In this document: one piece after another, positions 31,033-38,970 of the stretch
Numbering within the stretch: position 1 is the stretch's first letter
Layout: every line of letters starts with the position of its first letter
Source of the DNA: Mycobacterium sp. Root265
GTDB lineage: Bacteria > Actinomycetota > Actinomycetes > Mycobacteriales > Mycobacteriaceae
Assembly: GCF_001428895.1 (NCBI RefSeq)
Contig: NZ_LMJA01000008.1
Span: 107,350-171,349, forward strand
Direction of reading: 5' to 3'
Length of the DNA: 64,000 nucleotides
Notes under the pieces: model-generated
Told to the model about the DNA's origin: nothing
The model's input: the letters and a program-made list of their open reading frames with translations, nothing else
Databases searched by the model: none
Made by a program: the position numbers and the translations under genes

Positions 31033-32262
31033 TTATTCTCCGCTTGACGGCAGTGTCGTCGTGGTGACGACGGTCGGTGCCGGCTCGTCTTCGGTCAGCA
31101 CCGGTTCTTCGACGGCCGGCTGTTCCACCACCGGAGCCTCCTGCACGACCGGCGCCTGAACGCTCGGCGACGCGGCCGGTGCCGAGGACGGCGGCACACC
31201 GGCACGCGGCGGCGGAGCCACTGATGTCGACTGTGTCACCGTCGTGGTGGTGGTCGTGGTCGTTGTGGTCGGCGCGGTGGTGGTGGTCACCGTTGTGGTG
31301 GTGGTCGTCGGTGCCGTGGTCGTGGTGCTGCTCGACGGGGCCGTCGTGGTGGTCGCCGGCGCAGTGGTCGTCGTCGTCTCGGTGGTCGAGGTCGGCGATG
31401 TCGACGTCGGCGATGTCGACGTCGGCGATGTCGAGGTCTCGGTGGCCGGACTGGTCGACGTGGTGGTCTCCGAGCCGGAGGTCTCGGATGTCGTGGTGGT
31501 CTCGGACGTGGTGGTCTCCGAGGATCCCGTCGTCGAGAGCACCTCGGGCCCCGGGGTGGTGGTGACCGTGACGGGGTCCTCGATCACCGGCACCGGCAGC
31601 AGGGTCAGCGGCGAGGCAGGCAGCTCCGGCAGCGGCTCACCCGCAGGGGGTAGCGTCGCGGCGGGATTCTGCTCAACGACCTTGTAGGTCAACGCATTCC
31701 ACTGCTGAATCAGGTCCTGCTTCTGCTCGACCTGATCAACGCTCTGCACGGTCGCCGACAGGGCGGCCAGTTTGTCCTGCGCCTGACCCCACTGACCCTG
31801 ATCCACGAGTTGCTGCACCTGGGCGAGTTCGGTCTGAGCGGCCAGCACCACCGCGTCATCGCGGGTGGCCTTCTCGTCGCCGAAGAGCATGCTGCGTACG
31901 CCGTAGAGCCCGTCACCGGGTGCGGCCGCGAAGACCGCCGTGCCGAAGCCGCCGAGGCAGAGCACGGCCGCGGCGGCCGATCCGACGACCGCCAGCGACA
32001 GCCGGTTGGGCCGCCGCGACGGCCCGGCGGTGGCGTCGACCAGTGCGGCGGTGGCCTCCGCGGGGGTGACGACATGTTCCATCGGGACCTGGCGGACCTC
32101 GTCGCGCCAGCCCGAGAGCAGGAACGCGAGGTCGGCGTCGCCGCGGTCGGTGGAGAACACCGGCTGTTCGGAGGCCAGCGCGTCCAGGAACTTGTCCGCG
32201 CGGTTGATGTCGTTGAGGGAGGGGTCACCGCCGTTGGCGGTCCAGCGACCGAAATCAGGCAT
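31033..32262 (-). CDS. rsdA: Anti-sigma-D factor RsdA with Thr-rich extracytoplasmic tail
   Basis: 409 aa. The N-terminal segment (DPSLNDINRADKFLDALASEQPV) is the SigD-binding region of RsdA (Rv3413c). One membrane segment spans about residues 88-112. The outside part begins with a folded stretch (to about 215), followed by about 150 residues of Thr/Ser/Pro/Glu low complexity, including a 15-bp repeat. The frame starts 8 nt inside the end of sigD. In M. tuberculosis RsdA is degraded by ClpXP after regulated cleavage to free SigD. The tail is likely to be cell-wall spanning and glycosylated; that is inference. Confidence 0.9.
   Translation of the reverse strand: MPDFGRWTANGGDPSLNDINRADKFLDALASEQPVFSTDRGDADLAFLLSGWRDEVRQVPMEHVVTPAEATAALVDATAGPSRRPNRLSLAVVGSAAAAVLCLGGFGTAVFAAAPGDGLYGVRSMLFGDEKATRDDAVVLAAQTELAQVQQLVDQGQWGQAQDKLAALSATVQSVDQVEQKQDLIQQWNALTYKVVEQNPAATLPPAGEPLPELPASPLTLLPVPVIEDPVTVTTTPGPEVLSTTGSSETTTSETTTTSETSGSETTTSTSPATETSTSPTSTSPTSTSPTSTTETTTTTAPATTTTAPSSSTTTTAPTTTTTTVTTTTAPTTTTTTTTTTVTQSTSVAPPPRAGVPPSSAPAASPSVQAPVVQEAPVVEQPAVEEPVLTEDEPAPTVVTTTTLPSSGE
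31391..31435. repeat. 15-bp tandem repeat, three units, in rsdA
   Basis: Units at 31391-31405, 31406-31420 and 31421-31435 are identical except for the last base. On the coding strand they give repeated Ser-Pro-Thr-Ser-Thr pentapeptides within the Thr-rich tail. Length variation between strains would be expected. Confidence 0.9.
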
Positions 32263-32830
32263 GTTCACCTCCCGTTGTGATCTCCGACTTGAGTCGAGCC
32301 AGTGCTCGGTGCTGGGCGACCCGCACCGCGCCTGGGGTACTTCCGACCGCTTCCGCGGTTTCCTCTGCACTCATCCCGACGACGACGCGCAGGATGAGAA
32401 TTTCGCGCTGTTTGTCCGGAAGGATCGACAGCAGTCGTTCCATCCGGGCCGACGCGTCGGCGTCGATGGCCAGCTGTTCAGGGCCGGCCTCGCCGGAGAA
32501 CCGCTCCGGCACGTTGTCGGTGGGCTCGGCACGGTTGCGCGCCGACGCCCGGTGGGCATCGGCAAGCTTGTGCGCAGCAATGCCGTACACGAAGGCCAGG
32601 AACGGACGTCCCTGATCCTTGTAGCGCGGCAACGCCGTGATGGCGGCCAAGCACACCTCCTGCGCAATGTCGTCTGCGGACAGACCACTTCGTTCAGCTG
32701 ACCCGATCCGTGCCCGGCAGTACCGGACGATGATCGGGCGGATGGTCTCCAAGACCACCCGGAGAGCTTCGCGATCCCCCGCCACAGCATCGGCGACGAC
32801 AGCATCGAGACGTTCTCCCGAAATTGTCAT
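32255..32830 (-). CDS. sigD: ECF RNA polymerase sigma factor SigD
   Basis: 191 aa from an ATG preceded by GGAGAG. Region 2 is visible as LSADDIAQEVCLAAITALPRYKDQGRPFLAFVYGIAAHKLADAHR, and region 4 as LSILPDKQREILILRVVVGMSAEETAEAVGSTPGAVRVAQHRAL. The length, and the overlap with rsdA downstream, match Rv3414c. SigD controls lipid and stationary-phase genes and is held by RsdA. Confidence 0.95.
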   Translation of the reverse strand: MTISGERLDAVVADAVAGDREALRVVLETIRPIIVRYCRARIGSAERSGLSADDIAQEVCLAAITALPRYKDQGRPFLAFVYGIAAHKLADAHRASARNRAEPTDNVPERFSGEAGPEQLAIDADASARMERLLSILPDKQREILILRVVVGMSAEETAEAVGSTPGAVRVAQHRALARLKSEITTGGEHA

Positions 32831-32918
32831 CGTGGTTGATCTCTCCAGCGTTACGGATGGGGCTTGCGCGGACGTTTGCGTCAGATAAACACTAACGATC
32901 GAGATGGGGTGAATCGGC

Positions 32919-33719
32919 TCAGCGACGCGACCACACGCCGCCTCCGCGTCGCACTGTATCGGCGGCGGCGTCGCGGATCGCCGCGACCTGCGGGGCAGAA
33001 TGCGTGGTACTGCCAATATCCGCGAGCAGGCAGCCCAGCGCCCAGCGCAGCGGAATCAGGCCGAACCGTTCCGTCTCAGCGAACGCCGCGTCGGCGACCT
33101 CGCGGGCAGCAGCCAGCCGACCCGCACAACACAGGGCGGCCGACAGCACCACCTGAGATTTGACGGTGTGGCGTGCCGAGCCGAGCGTGTCGGCCGATTC
33201 GACGGCACGTTCGGCGTGCGCGACGGCTGCGGCGCCGTCACCGTCGGCCATCGCGAGTTCCGCGGCCACCCAGCCCAGCCGGACCGGCAGCCGCGGCGGG
33301 GCCGCGGAGTCGAGCAGTTCGCCCGCCCGCTGCAGCAGCCGGCCCGACGCCGCCAGTCGCCCCACCCCGAGGGCGTCGGCGGCGAGACCCACGAGCGCGT
33401 CGACGCCGGCTTCGGAATCTCCGGCGAGCACCCAGGCCCGCCCGTCCCAGCCGCGCGCCAGATCGTGGCCGCCGAGCTGTCGCAGGAACGAGGCCCGGGT
33501 GCTGTGGGCCAGCGAGAGGGTCGGGCCGCGCTGCGATGCGCGGATGATCTGGTCGAGTTCGTGCAGCGCGCTGCCGTAGTGCCCCTGACCACCGGCGGCG
33601 ACGGCCCGGAGCCAGCGCTCACGCGGGGTGTCGGCGGTCGGCAGGGGCCAGAGCTGCGGTTGGGTGCCGAATGCGGCTTCGGCCAGGAGGGCGGTCACGG
33701 TGGATTTCGGGCTGGCCAT
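32919..33719 (-). CDS. Alpha-helical TPR-like protein (Rv3415c homologue)
   Basis: 266 aa. It begins MASPKSTVTALLAEAAFG, matching Rv3415c from memory, which set the start at 33719 even though the frame is open further upstream. The rest is Ala/Leu-rich helical repeats resembling tetratricopeptides (for example GGQGHYGSALHELDQIIRAS). The function is unknown. The next gene downstream on this strand is sigD, 88 bp away, and whiB3 is divergent. Confidence 0.85.
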   Translation of the reverse strand: MASPKSTVTALLAEAAFGTQPQLWPLPTADTPRERWLRAVAAGGQGHYGSALHELDQIIRASQRGPTLSLAHSTRASFLRQLGGHDLARGWDGRAWVLAGDSEAGVDALVGLAADALGVGRLAASGRLLQRAGELLDSAAPPRLPVRLGWVAAELAMADGDGAAAVAHAERAVESADTLGSARHTVKSQVVLSAALCCAGRLAAAREVADAAFAETERFGLIPLRWALGCLLADIGSTTHSAPQVAAIRDAAADTVRRGGGVWSRR

Positions 33720-34117
33720 CGCACCGGACGCTATCAATCGCGGGGTGTCGGCCTGAAAAAAGTGACCAATTCGACCTTGGTTAACAATTGATGGTCGGGA
33801 CGTTACCAACAGGTCAACGGGCTGCCGATCGGCAAAGTTGCCGAATTGACGCGAGCAGGGGAAATGCACTTCTACGAGCACCCGCGACCGGACATAAACC
33901 ACCTGTCGCGTTGCCCGCACATGAACACGATGAACGTGACGTAAATTCACACCCTGCGGATATGCCTTTTCCCGGTGAGCCTGGGTATTGACGGTATTTC
34001 GGTAGCCCTTCTACGTTGTGTGCACGAGATGTCATCGGCGACATGTGCTCGGTTCAGTTCCGCGACTCACGCACTTCACGCGTTTCGCGAAATGGGTGCG
34101 ACGAGAGGGGTTTTCAC
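33720..34117. other. 398-bp divergent intergenic region between the Rv3415c homologue and whiB3
   Basis: No convincing gene is seen; it is the most A/T-rich stretch nearby. A weak whiB3-direction promoter is possible (TTGACG at 33988, 18-bp spacer, TACGTT). The GAGAGGGG before the whiB3 ATG is a clear ribosome-binding site. The long whiB3 leader may hold regulatory sites I cannot resolve. Confidence 0.5.
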
Positions 34118-34408
34118 ATGCCACAGCCGCAGCAACTGCCCGGACCCAACGCCGACATCTGGGATTGGCAAATGGCGGGTCATTGCCGGGGAGTCGATTC
34201 GTCGATGTTCTTCCATCCCGATGGCGAGCGCGGCCGCGCTCGGGCCCAGCGCGAGATGCGCGCCAAGGAGCTGTGCCGGGCCTGCCCGGTGATCACCCAG
34301 TGCCGCTCACACGCCCTGTCGGTCGGCGAGCCCTACGGCATCTGGGGCGGTCTGTCCGAGTCCGAACGCGAACTGCTGCTCAAGCGCGGGATGCGCCGCA
34401 GCGCCTGA
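34118..34408 (+). CDS. whiB3: WhiB3 redox-sensing transcription factor
   Basis: 96 aa. The four cluster ligands are Cys23, Cys53, Cys56 and Cys62, at the same positions as in M. tuberculosis WhiB3 (Rv3416). The G[I/V]WGG turn (GIWGGLSESER) and a basic C-terminus (KRGMRRSA) follow. It binds a [4Fe-4S] cluster, senses redox and NO, and controls lipid metabolism, partly through SigA. An upstream in-frame ATG at 34016 exists, but 34118 follows GAGAGGGG and matches the family. Confidence 0.95.
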   Translation: MPQPQQLPGPNADIWDWQMAGHCRGVDSSMFFHPDGERGRARAQREMRAKELCRACPVITQCRSHALSVGEPYGIWGGLSESERELLLKRGMRRSA

Positions 34409-34422
34409 CCTCCAACTCTGCG

Positions 34423-34480
34423 CGAGCAGTCGCGAATGGCCTCTCAGACACCCGCCGGAGGGGCCATCCGTGACCGCTCG
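34423..34480 (+). terminator. Hairpin after whiB3
   Basis: Arms 34423-34441 and 34462-34480 pair at 16 of 19 positions plus G-U pairs, with a 20-nt loop. It begins with CGAGCAGTCGCG, similar to the arms of the 14.16-kb hairpin. It lies 14 bp after the whiB3 stop. Confidence 0.6.
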
Positions 34481-34515
34481 TGTAACTCCGGCACCCCCGG
34501 CGCCGATCAACTCTT

Positions 34516-35037
34516 GTGAACTCTTTCAGGCTCGTGGGCGCCACCGCGCTGGCAGCCGGCGCCCTTGTGAGCGCCGCACCGGCCCACGCCGCGCCGCTGC
34601 CCAGCTTCTGCGGGCCGGATGTTGTCGTCGACGGTGTCTGCAGCACGAGGTTGACCTCGGTGACAACCGATGTCGTCGACGGGACGATCACCGGGACACC
34701 GGTCGGCGGTGACGAGCCGATCACCCTCGCCGGACAGGGTGTCGCGTACCTGAAGTCCGACGGATTCGGCGATAGCCCGCCGGAGGCCGTCCAGAACTGG
34801 GACACCACGATCGAGCAGGTGAGCGGCCTGGACGTCTCCCCCGCCGATCCCAACTGGTACGGCAACGCCAAGGCCAGGGTGTTCCTGCCGAGAACCCTCA
34901 ACGACCTGGCCACCCATTTCCCGCCGGACAGCCTGCGCGTCCGGTTCACCGCCGACGAGGCACAACCGGGCGTGTTCCAGCTGGTGTCCATTCAGCCGAC
35001 GCTGCCCTGGGGGCCCGACGGCCGGCCCAGTCCGTAG
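34516..35037 (+). CDS. Small secreted protein of unknown function
   Basis: 173 aa, GTG start without an obvious ribosome-binding site. The N-terminus is a Sec signal peptide (residues 1-25, cleavage after AHA). The mature chain has a pair of Cys (FCGPDVVVDGVCS) that could form a disulphide. I do not recognise the family. A decayed copy of its central part lies at 40961-41089. Its last 46 bp overlap the 3' end of the adenylate cyclase gene on the other strand. Confidence 0.7.
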   Translation: MNSFRLVGATALAAGALVSAAPAHAAPLPSFCGPDVVVDGVCSTRLTSVTTDVVDGTITGTPVGGDEPITLAGQGVAYLKSDGFGDSPPEAVQNWDTTIEQVSGLDVSPADPNWYGNAKARVFLPRTLNDLATHFPPDSLRVRFTADEAQPGVFQLVSIQPTLPWGPDGRPSP

Positions 35038-36515
35038 ACACGGACAGCGGTCGACTTACCTTTCAGCCCATGCGATCCCCGGTCGAGTAGGTCGGTGACA
35101 GGTGTATCCATGGCGCGAATTACCTTTTGTGTCAGCAGGATCGAATCGCCGGTGACTTTTGTCAGCTGTTCGACGCGCGCAGCGACGTTGACGGTGTCGC
35201 CGATCAACGCGAATTCCAGATGCCCGGAACAGCCGACGGTTCCGGCGATCACCTCACCGGTGTTGATACCGATCCCGATCCGCAGCGCGCCATCGAACCG
35301 TGCGGCGACCAGATCCTGAATCCTCAGCGCGCAACTCACCGCGGCATCCGCATGGCCGTCGAGGTCGTTCGGGGCGCCGAACACGATCATCGCTCCGTCG
35401 CCCAGAAACTTGTTGACATGGCCACCCGCGCCCACAACGGTCGGCACCACGATCTCGAACAGGGCATTGAGCCGGGCCACCGTGTCTTCGGCGGTGTTGG
35501 CCTCGGCGAACGGGGTGAAGTCACGGATATCGAGGAACAGCACGGTCACTTCACGACGCTCACCGCTGAACACGTCATCGCCCTGTGACAGCAGCCGCGC
35601 GGCCAGGACCGGATCGACGTAGGTACCGAATGCGACCTGAAGCCGTTGCCGCTCTTTCAGTCCCGCCTGCATGCGATTGAATGACGCTGCCAGCGCGCCG
35701 AGGTCGTCGTCTTGAACCACCGGCAGGCGCTGACCGTAGTCTCCGGACGCGACGCGTTGGGTTCCCTTCCCCAGATCGCGGATGGGTTCCAGCAGTGGCG
35801 AATAGGACGCCCACAACGCCGGCCCGACGACGAGCACCATTGCAGCGCCGAGCATGACCGCAAGCGCCGGGCCGTGTGTGCCGACGTCGAGGAGGTCACC
35901 CAACAGCGCACCGAGAACCGCGAACGCAAAACCCACCGCCAACATGGTCGCGTTGGTCCACGTCGCGAAGGTCACCCGGGAACGCGGGAACCGGTCGCCG
36001 ATATCGGTACCCGCGATGATGGCCACCCGGGCCGGTCGCAACGCTCCCTCCACGTAGCTGTGCACCGTGATCAGCTGGCCTGCGGTGCCGGCGATGGCTC
36101 CCAGCGCCGCGTACTGGATGAGCCGCGACTCGCTCGCTCCGGCGATCGCCGCGACGCCGACGAACAGCGCCCCGGCCCACACGGCGGTGCCGATCACCGC
36201 CCGCGCGATCAGGCCGCGCCCGTACCGGTAGCTGGCGTGCAGTGCGGTCACCCGATCGACGTCGGCGCCCGCGGCCCACCGCTCGACGAGGCGTGCCGGT
36301 TCGTTGCCGGGACGGATCACGGCCAACAGGTACACCGGTACCGCGACCACGGTCAGGGCCGCCGCCGCCAGGTAGCGATCCGACTGTTCGAACGCGACGA
36401 TGCACAACGACCAGGCCAGATAGACCGGCAGCGCGAGCGGCAACGTGACCACCCAACACGCCCACGAATACCTGGCGCCGTACCGGTCCCAGGTCCATCG
36501 CCAGATGCGATCCAT
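34992..36515 (-). CDS. Membrane class III adenylate cyclase with HAMP domain
   Basis: 507 aa. About six membrane segments (residues 15-260) precede a HAMP linker (YSPLLEPIRDLGKGTQRVASGDYGQRLPVVQDDDLGALAASFN), then a class III cyclase domain from about residue 325. Metal-binding Asp residues are in FLDIRDFT and FLGDGAMIVF, and INTGEVIAGTVG and IGDTVNVAARVE are intact. It is like the Rv1318c/Rv1319c/Rv1320c/Rv3645 group and should make cAMP at the membrane. A terminator-like hairpin lies directly before its start codon. The frame extends upstream, but the start at 36515 fits the first membrane segment. Confidence 0.88.
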   Translation of the reverse strand: MDRIWRWTWDRYGARYSWACWVVTLPLALPVYLAWSLCIVAFEQSDRYLAAAALTVVAVPVYLLAVIRPGNEPARLVERWAAGADVDRVTALHASYRYGRGLIARAVIGTAVWAGALFVGVAAIAGASESRLIQYAALGAIAGTAGQLITVHSYVEGALRPARVAIIAGTDIGDRFPRSRVTFATWTNATMLAVGFAFAVLGALLGDLLDVGTHGPALAVMLGAAMVLVVGPALWASYSPLLEPIRDLGKGTQRVASGDYGQRLPVVQDDDLGALAASFNRMQAGLKERQRLQVAFGTYVDPVLAARLLSQGDDVFSGERREVTVLFLDIRDFTPFAEANTAEDTVARLNALFEIVVPTVVGAGGHVNKFLGDGAMIVFGAPNDLDGHADAAVSCALRIQDLVAARFDGALRIGIGINTGEVIAGTVGCSGHLEFALIGDTVNVAARVEQLTKVTGDSILLTQKVIRAMDTPVTDLLDRGSHGLKGKSTAVRVYGLGRPSGPQGSVG

Positions 36516-36526
36516 GCCGAACAACG

Positions 36527-36558
36527 AAACACCCCCGGCGACCGGGCCGAGGGTGTTT
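36527..36558 (-). terminator. Terminator-like hairpin directly before the adenylate cyclase start
   Basis: 13-nt arms (36527-36539 and 36546-36558) pair with one mismatch around a 6-nt loop. The sequence (ACACCCCCGGC stem after AACGAAA) is very like the terminator at 42.49 kb. It lies only 11 nt before the cyclase ATG, so it would sit in the cyclase leader. Confidence 0.55.
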
Positions 36559-36679
36559 TGACGCAGCGCACTCCCCCGGCGCTTCCCACAGGTCTCAGTG
36601 AGTGAGATCACACCTTGTTGGCCGTCCACCCCGAGAGCCACCGTGTGCTGTCTACTCCATCGGCAGGAAGAAGTACTCC

Positions 36680-38035
36680 ATGAAGGATGCGTCCGGACCA
36701 GTCAGGTATTGGTCACGCCTGGGCACGCTGCTCGGCATCGCCCTGCTCTCGTCGGCCATGCTCATCGGCGCCGCGATCCCGGCCGCGGCGGCCGAGCTGA
36801 TGCGGGTGACGTTCGTGCGCCACGGCCAGTCCGCGGGTAACGCCTCCGGGCTGATCGACACCTCCACCCCCGGCCCCGTACTGACTCCGACGGGACAGAC
36901 CCAGTCCGAGGCCGTGGTGGGCAAGCTCGGCGTGAACAACTACGACGGCGTCTACGCCTCGACCATGCAGCGCACCCAGCTCACCGCCACGCCGCTCTCG
37001 AAGTACCTGCACCTGCCGATCCGGGTGCTGCCCGGCGTCCACGAGATCGAGGCCGGCATCTTCGAGGGCACCCCGGAGAGCGAGGCCGCCAACGGCTACG
37101 GCCGGTATCCGCTGGCATGGGCGCTGCAGGGCAACCGCGACCTGCGCATCCCCGGTTCCATCGACGGCAACGAGTTCGACGCACGCATGGACGGTTCGCT
37201 GCAGGAGATCTTCGACAACGGCGACCGCAATGCCGTGGTGTTCTCCCACGGCGGGGCGATCATGTTCTGGACCATGATGAACGCGACCAACCTCACGATG
37301 GAACAGAAGCTCGACCTGCTGCGCTACGCGCCGCTGAGCAACACGAATTACGTTGTCATCGAAGGTAATCCGGTAGACGGATGGAAGCTGGTGGACTGGA
37401 ACGGCCAGAAATTCGCCCCCGACGCCACGCTGGCCGCCGAGGTGCGTCTGCAGCTGCGCACCCTGCAGCGCCAGCTGTCCGGTGCCGTCACCCAGGTGAT
37501 GGCGTCGTTCGCGACGTTGAACCCGGCAAAGGTGCTCGCCGCGATCGCCGACAGCTTCTCGGACACCGTGGTCTCGATCGCCAAGTTCGCCGGCGCGGTG
37601 AACAACAAGCTGGCCACCGAGTGGGCCAAGAAGACCGAGCCGAGCGTCACGGTGCAGAGCGTCGCGACGGCGTCCATCGAGGAAAGCGCCCCTACGGTGG
37701 AGGACGAGACAACCACCGCAGCACGTCAGGCACCGAAAACGACTGCTGTGGTGAGCAACTCCGTCACCGAAGGTTCCGCCCCCAAGGCAGCGGTCGCCAT
37801 CGCGGAGACGGTGACCGAGGAGGCCGCGCCCGTCGTCGAGTCGGAGACCCCCACCGAGACCGCCGCTTCGGAGACCCCGGAGGCCTCGGAGGCCGAAGCG
37901 GTCGAGGTGCCCACGACGGCCAAGCCGGCCAAGGCCCCGCGGACGGCCAAGTCGGCATTGAGCGGTGCGACCACCGCCAAGAAGGCTTCCGCGGGTAGCC
38001 CGCGGGCCAAGGCAGGCGCGAGCAGCGCCGGCTGA
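36680..38035 (+). CDS. Secreted histidine phosphatase with histone H1-like tail
   Basis: 451 aa from the ATG at 36680. Signal peptide or anchor at residues about 15-38 (ALLSSAMLIGAAIPAAAA). The histidine-phosphatase motif VRHGQSAGN follows at once, and the second His is in VFSHGGAIM. The fold ends near residue 245. A helical linker and a tail of about 110 residues rich in Thr, Glu, Ala and finally Lys/Pro/Ala (AKPAKAPRTAKSALSGATTAKK) follow. The phosphatase should act outside the membrane; the basic tail may bind cell-wall polymers or nucleic acid. The substrate is unknown. Confidence 0.8.
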   Translation: MKDASGPVRYWSRLGTLLGIALLSSAMLIGAAIPAAAAELMRVTFVRHGQSAGNASGLIDTSTPGPVLTPTGQTQSEAVVGKLGVNNYDGVYASTMQRTQLTATPLSKYLHLPIRVLPGVHEIEAGIFEGTPESEAANGYGRYPLAWALQGNRDLRIPGSIDGNEFDARMDGSLQEIFDNGDRNAVVFSHGGAIMFWTMMNATNLTMEQKLDLLRYAPLSNTNYVVIEGNPVDGWKLVDWNGQKFAPDATLAAEVRLQLRTLQRQLSGAVTQVMASFATLNPAKVLAAIADSFSDTVVSIAKFAGAVNNKLATEWAKKTEPSVTVQSVATASIEESAPTVEDETTTAARQAPKTTAVVSNSVTEGSAPKAAVAIAETVTEEAAPVVESETPTETAASETPEASEAEAVEVPTTAKPAKAPRTAKSALSGATTAKKASAGSPRAKAGASSAG

Positions 38036-38046
38036 CCAACCCGAGA

Positions 38047-38086
38047 AGAGATTCCCTGTCATCGACTTCGATGGCAGGGAATCTCT
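38047..38086 (+). terminator. Hairpin after the histidine phosphatase gene
   Basis: 19-nt arms (38047-38065 and 38068-38086) pair with one mismatch, starting 11 bp after the stop. No T-run follows. Confidence 0.75.
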
Positions 38087-38120
38087 GTGAGGCAAGGACA
38101 CGCCTCGATACAGTGAGACC

Positions 38121-38963
38121 GTGCCGCGGGGTGACAGTACGACCAGCCCTCCGGCATCGATGGTCGCGCGGGTGGCGCTGATCGTGAACGCGTTCGACCG
38201 GGCCGGCACGGTGCTCCGTCTGGACCAGGTCGTCGACCGCACCGGACTTCCGCGCTCCTCGACGCACCGCATCCTCAACCAGCTGCACGATGCCGGCCTG
38301 TTGCAGCACACCCCGGACGGATACTCCTTGGCCGCATCCGCGCTGCCGGCTGCGGGCGCCATCGACCATTCGCAGCTCCGCAGCATCGCCTCTCCGGTGC
38401 TGGAACGGCTGCACGCCGACACCGCGCTCGTCGTGCACCTCGGAGTGCTGGCCGCCGCCGACGTGGTCTATCTCGACAAGGTGGCCGGTGGCGGTGGTGC
38501 CGCGGTGCCCACCCGGGTGGGTGGCCGGACCCCCGCGCACGCCAGCGCACTGGGCAAGACGATGCTCGCGCGCCTGCGCGCCGAAGACGTCGACAAGACC
38601 CTGGACAAGCAGCTGCGCAAGTGCACCCCGTCGACGATCGCCGACCTGCCCACCCTGCACCAGGAACTGGCCAGGATCCGGTCCAGGCGTGGAATCGCCT
38701 ACGACGACCAGGAACTCGCGGTCGGCCTGTCCAGCGTCGCCGCCCCGATCACCATGTCGGGCACCGAGGTCGCCGGACTGTCGCTCACCGGGGCGGTGCC
38801 CGCGCAGCATCTGGCCCGGGTCGCGCCGTTTCTGTCCCGTTCCGCCAACGGCATCTCCGAGCGGCTGGGCAGCGCCGCCACCGAGCACAGCGATATGGAG
38901 GCCGTCACCGACGACATGTTGTCGCGGGTGCTGCGCACGCTGGCCTCCGACGCGTGGGTCTGA
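38121..38963 (+). CDS. IclR-family transcriptional regulator
   Basis: 280 aa, GTG start. N-terminal winged helix (LRLDQVVDRTGLPRSSTHRILNQLHDAGLL) and C-terminal effector domain with YLDKVAGGGG, RTPAHASALGKTML and RRRGIAYDDQE-like sequence (SRRGIAYDDQELAVG). IclR proteins usually control adjacent catabolic genes. It ends 7 bp from the convergent acyl-CoA dehydrogenase-like gene, making that pair the likely targets. Confidence 0.9.
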   Translation: MPRGDSTTSPPASMVARVALIVNAFDRAGTVLRLDQVVDRTGLPRSSTHRILNQLHDAGLLQHTPDGYSLAASALPAAGAIDHSQLRSIASPVLERLHADTALVVHLGVLAAADVVYLDKVAGGGGAAVPTRVGGRTPAHASALGKTMLARLRAEDVDKTLDKQLRKCTPSTIADLPTLHQELARIRSRRGIAYDDQELAVGLSSVAAPITMSGTEVAGLSLTGAVPAQHLARVAPFLSRSANGISERLGSAATEHSDMEAVTDDMLSRVLRTLASDAWV

Positions 38964-38970
38964 GCGGCGC

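Noticed and set aside
31230-31440. Possible CRISPR-like or satellite array because of repeated GTGGTGGTC blocks.
   Set aside because: Units are codon-level Thr repeats inside rsdA without regular repeat/spacer structure.
31244-31687. Plus-strand Val-rich ORF opposite rsdA.
   Set aside because: It is the complement of the Thr-rich tract of rsdA; a poly-Val product with no other features is not credible.
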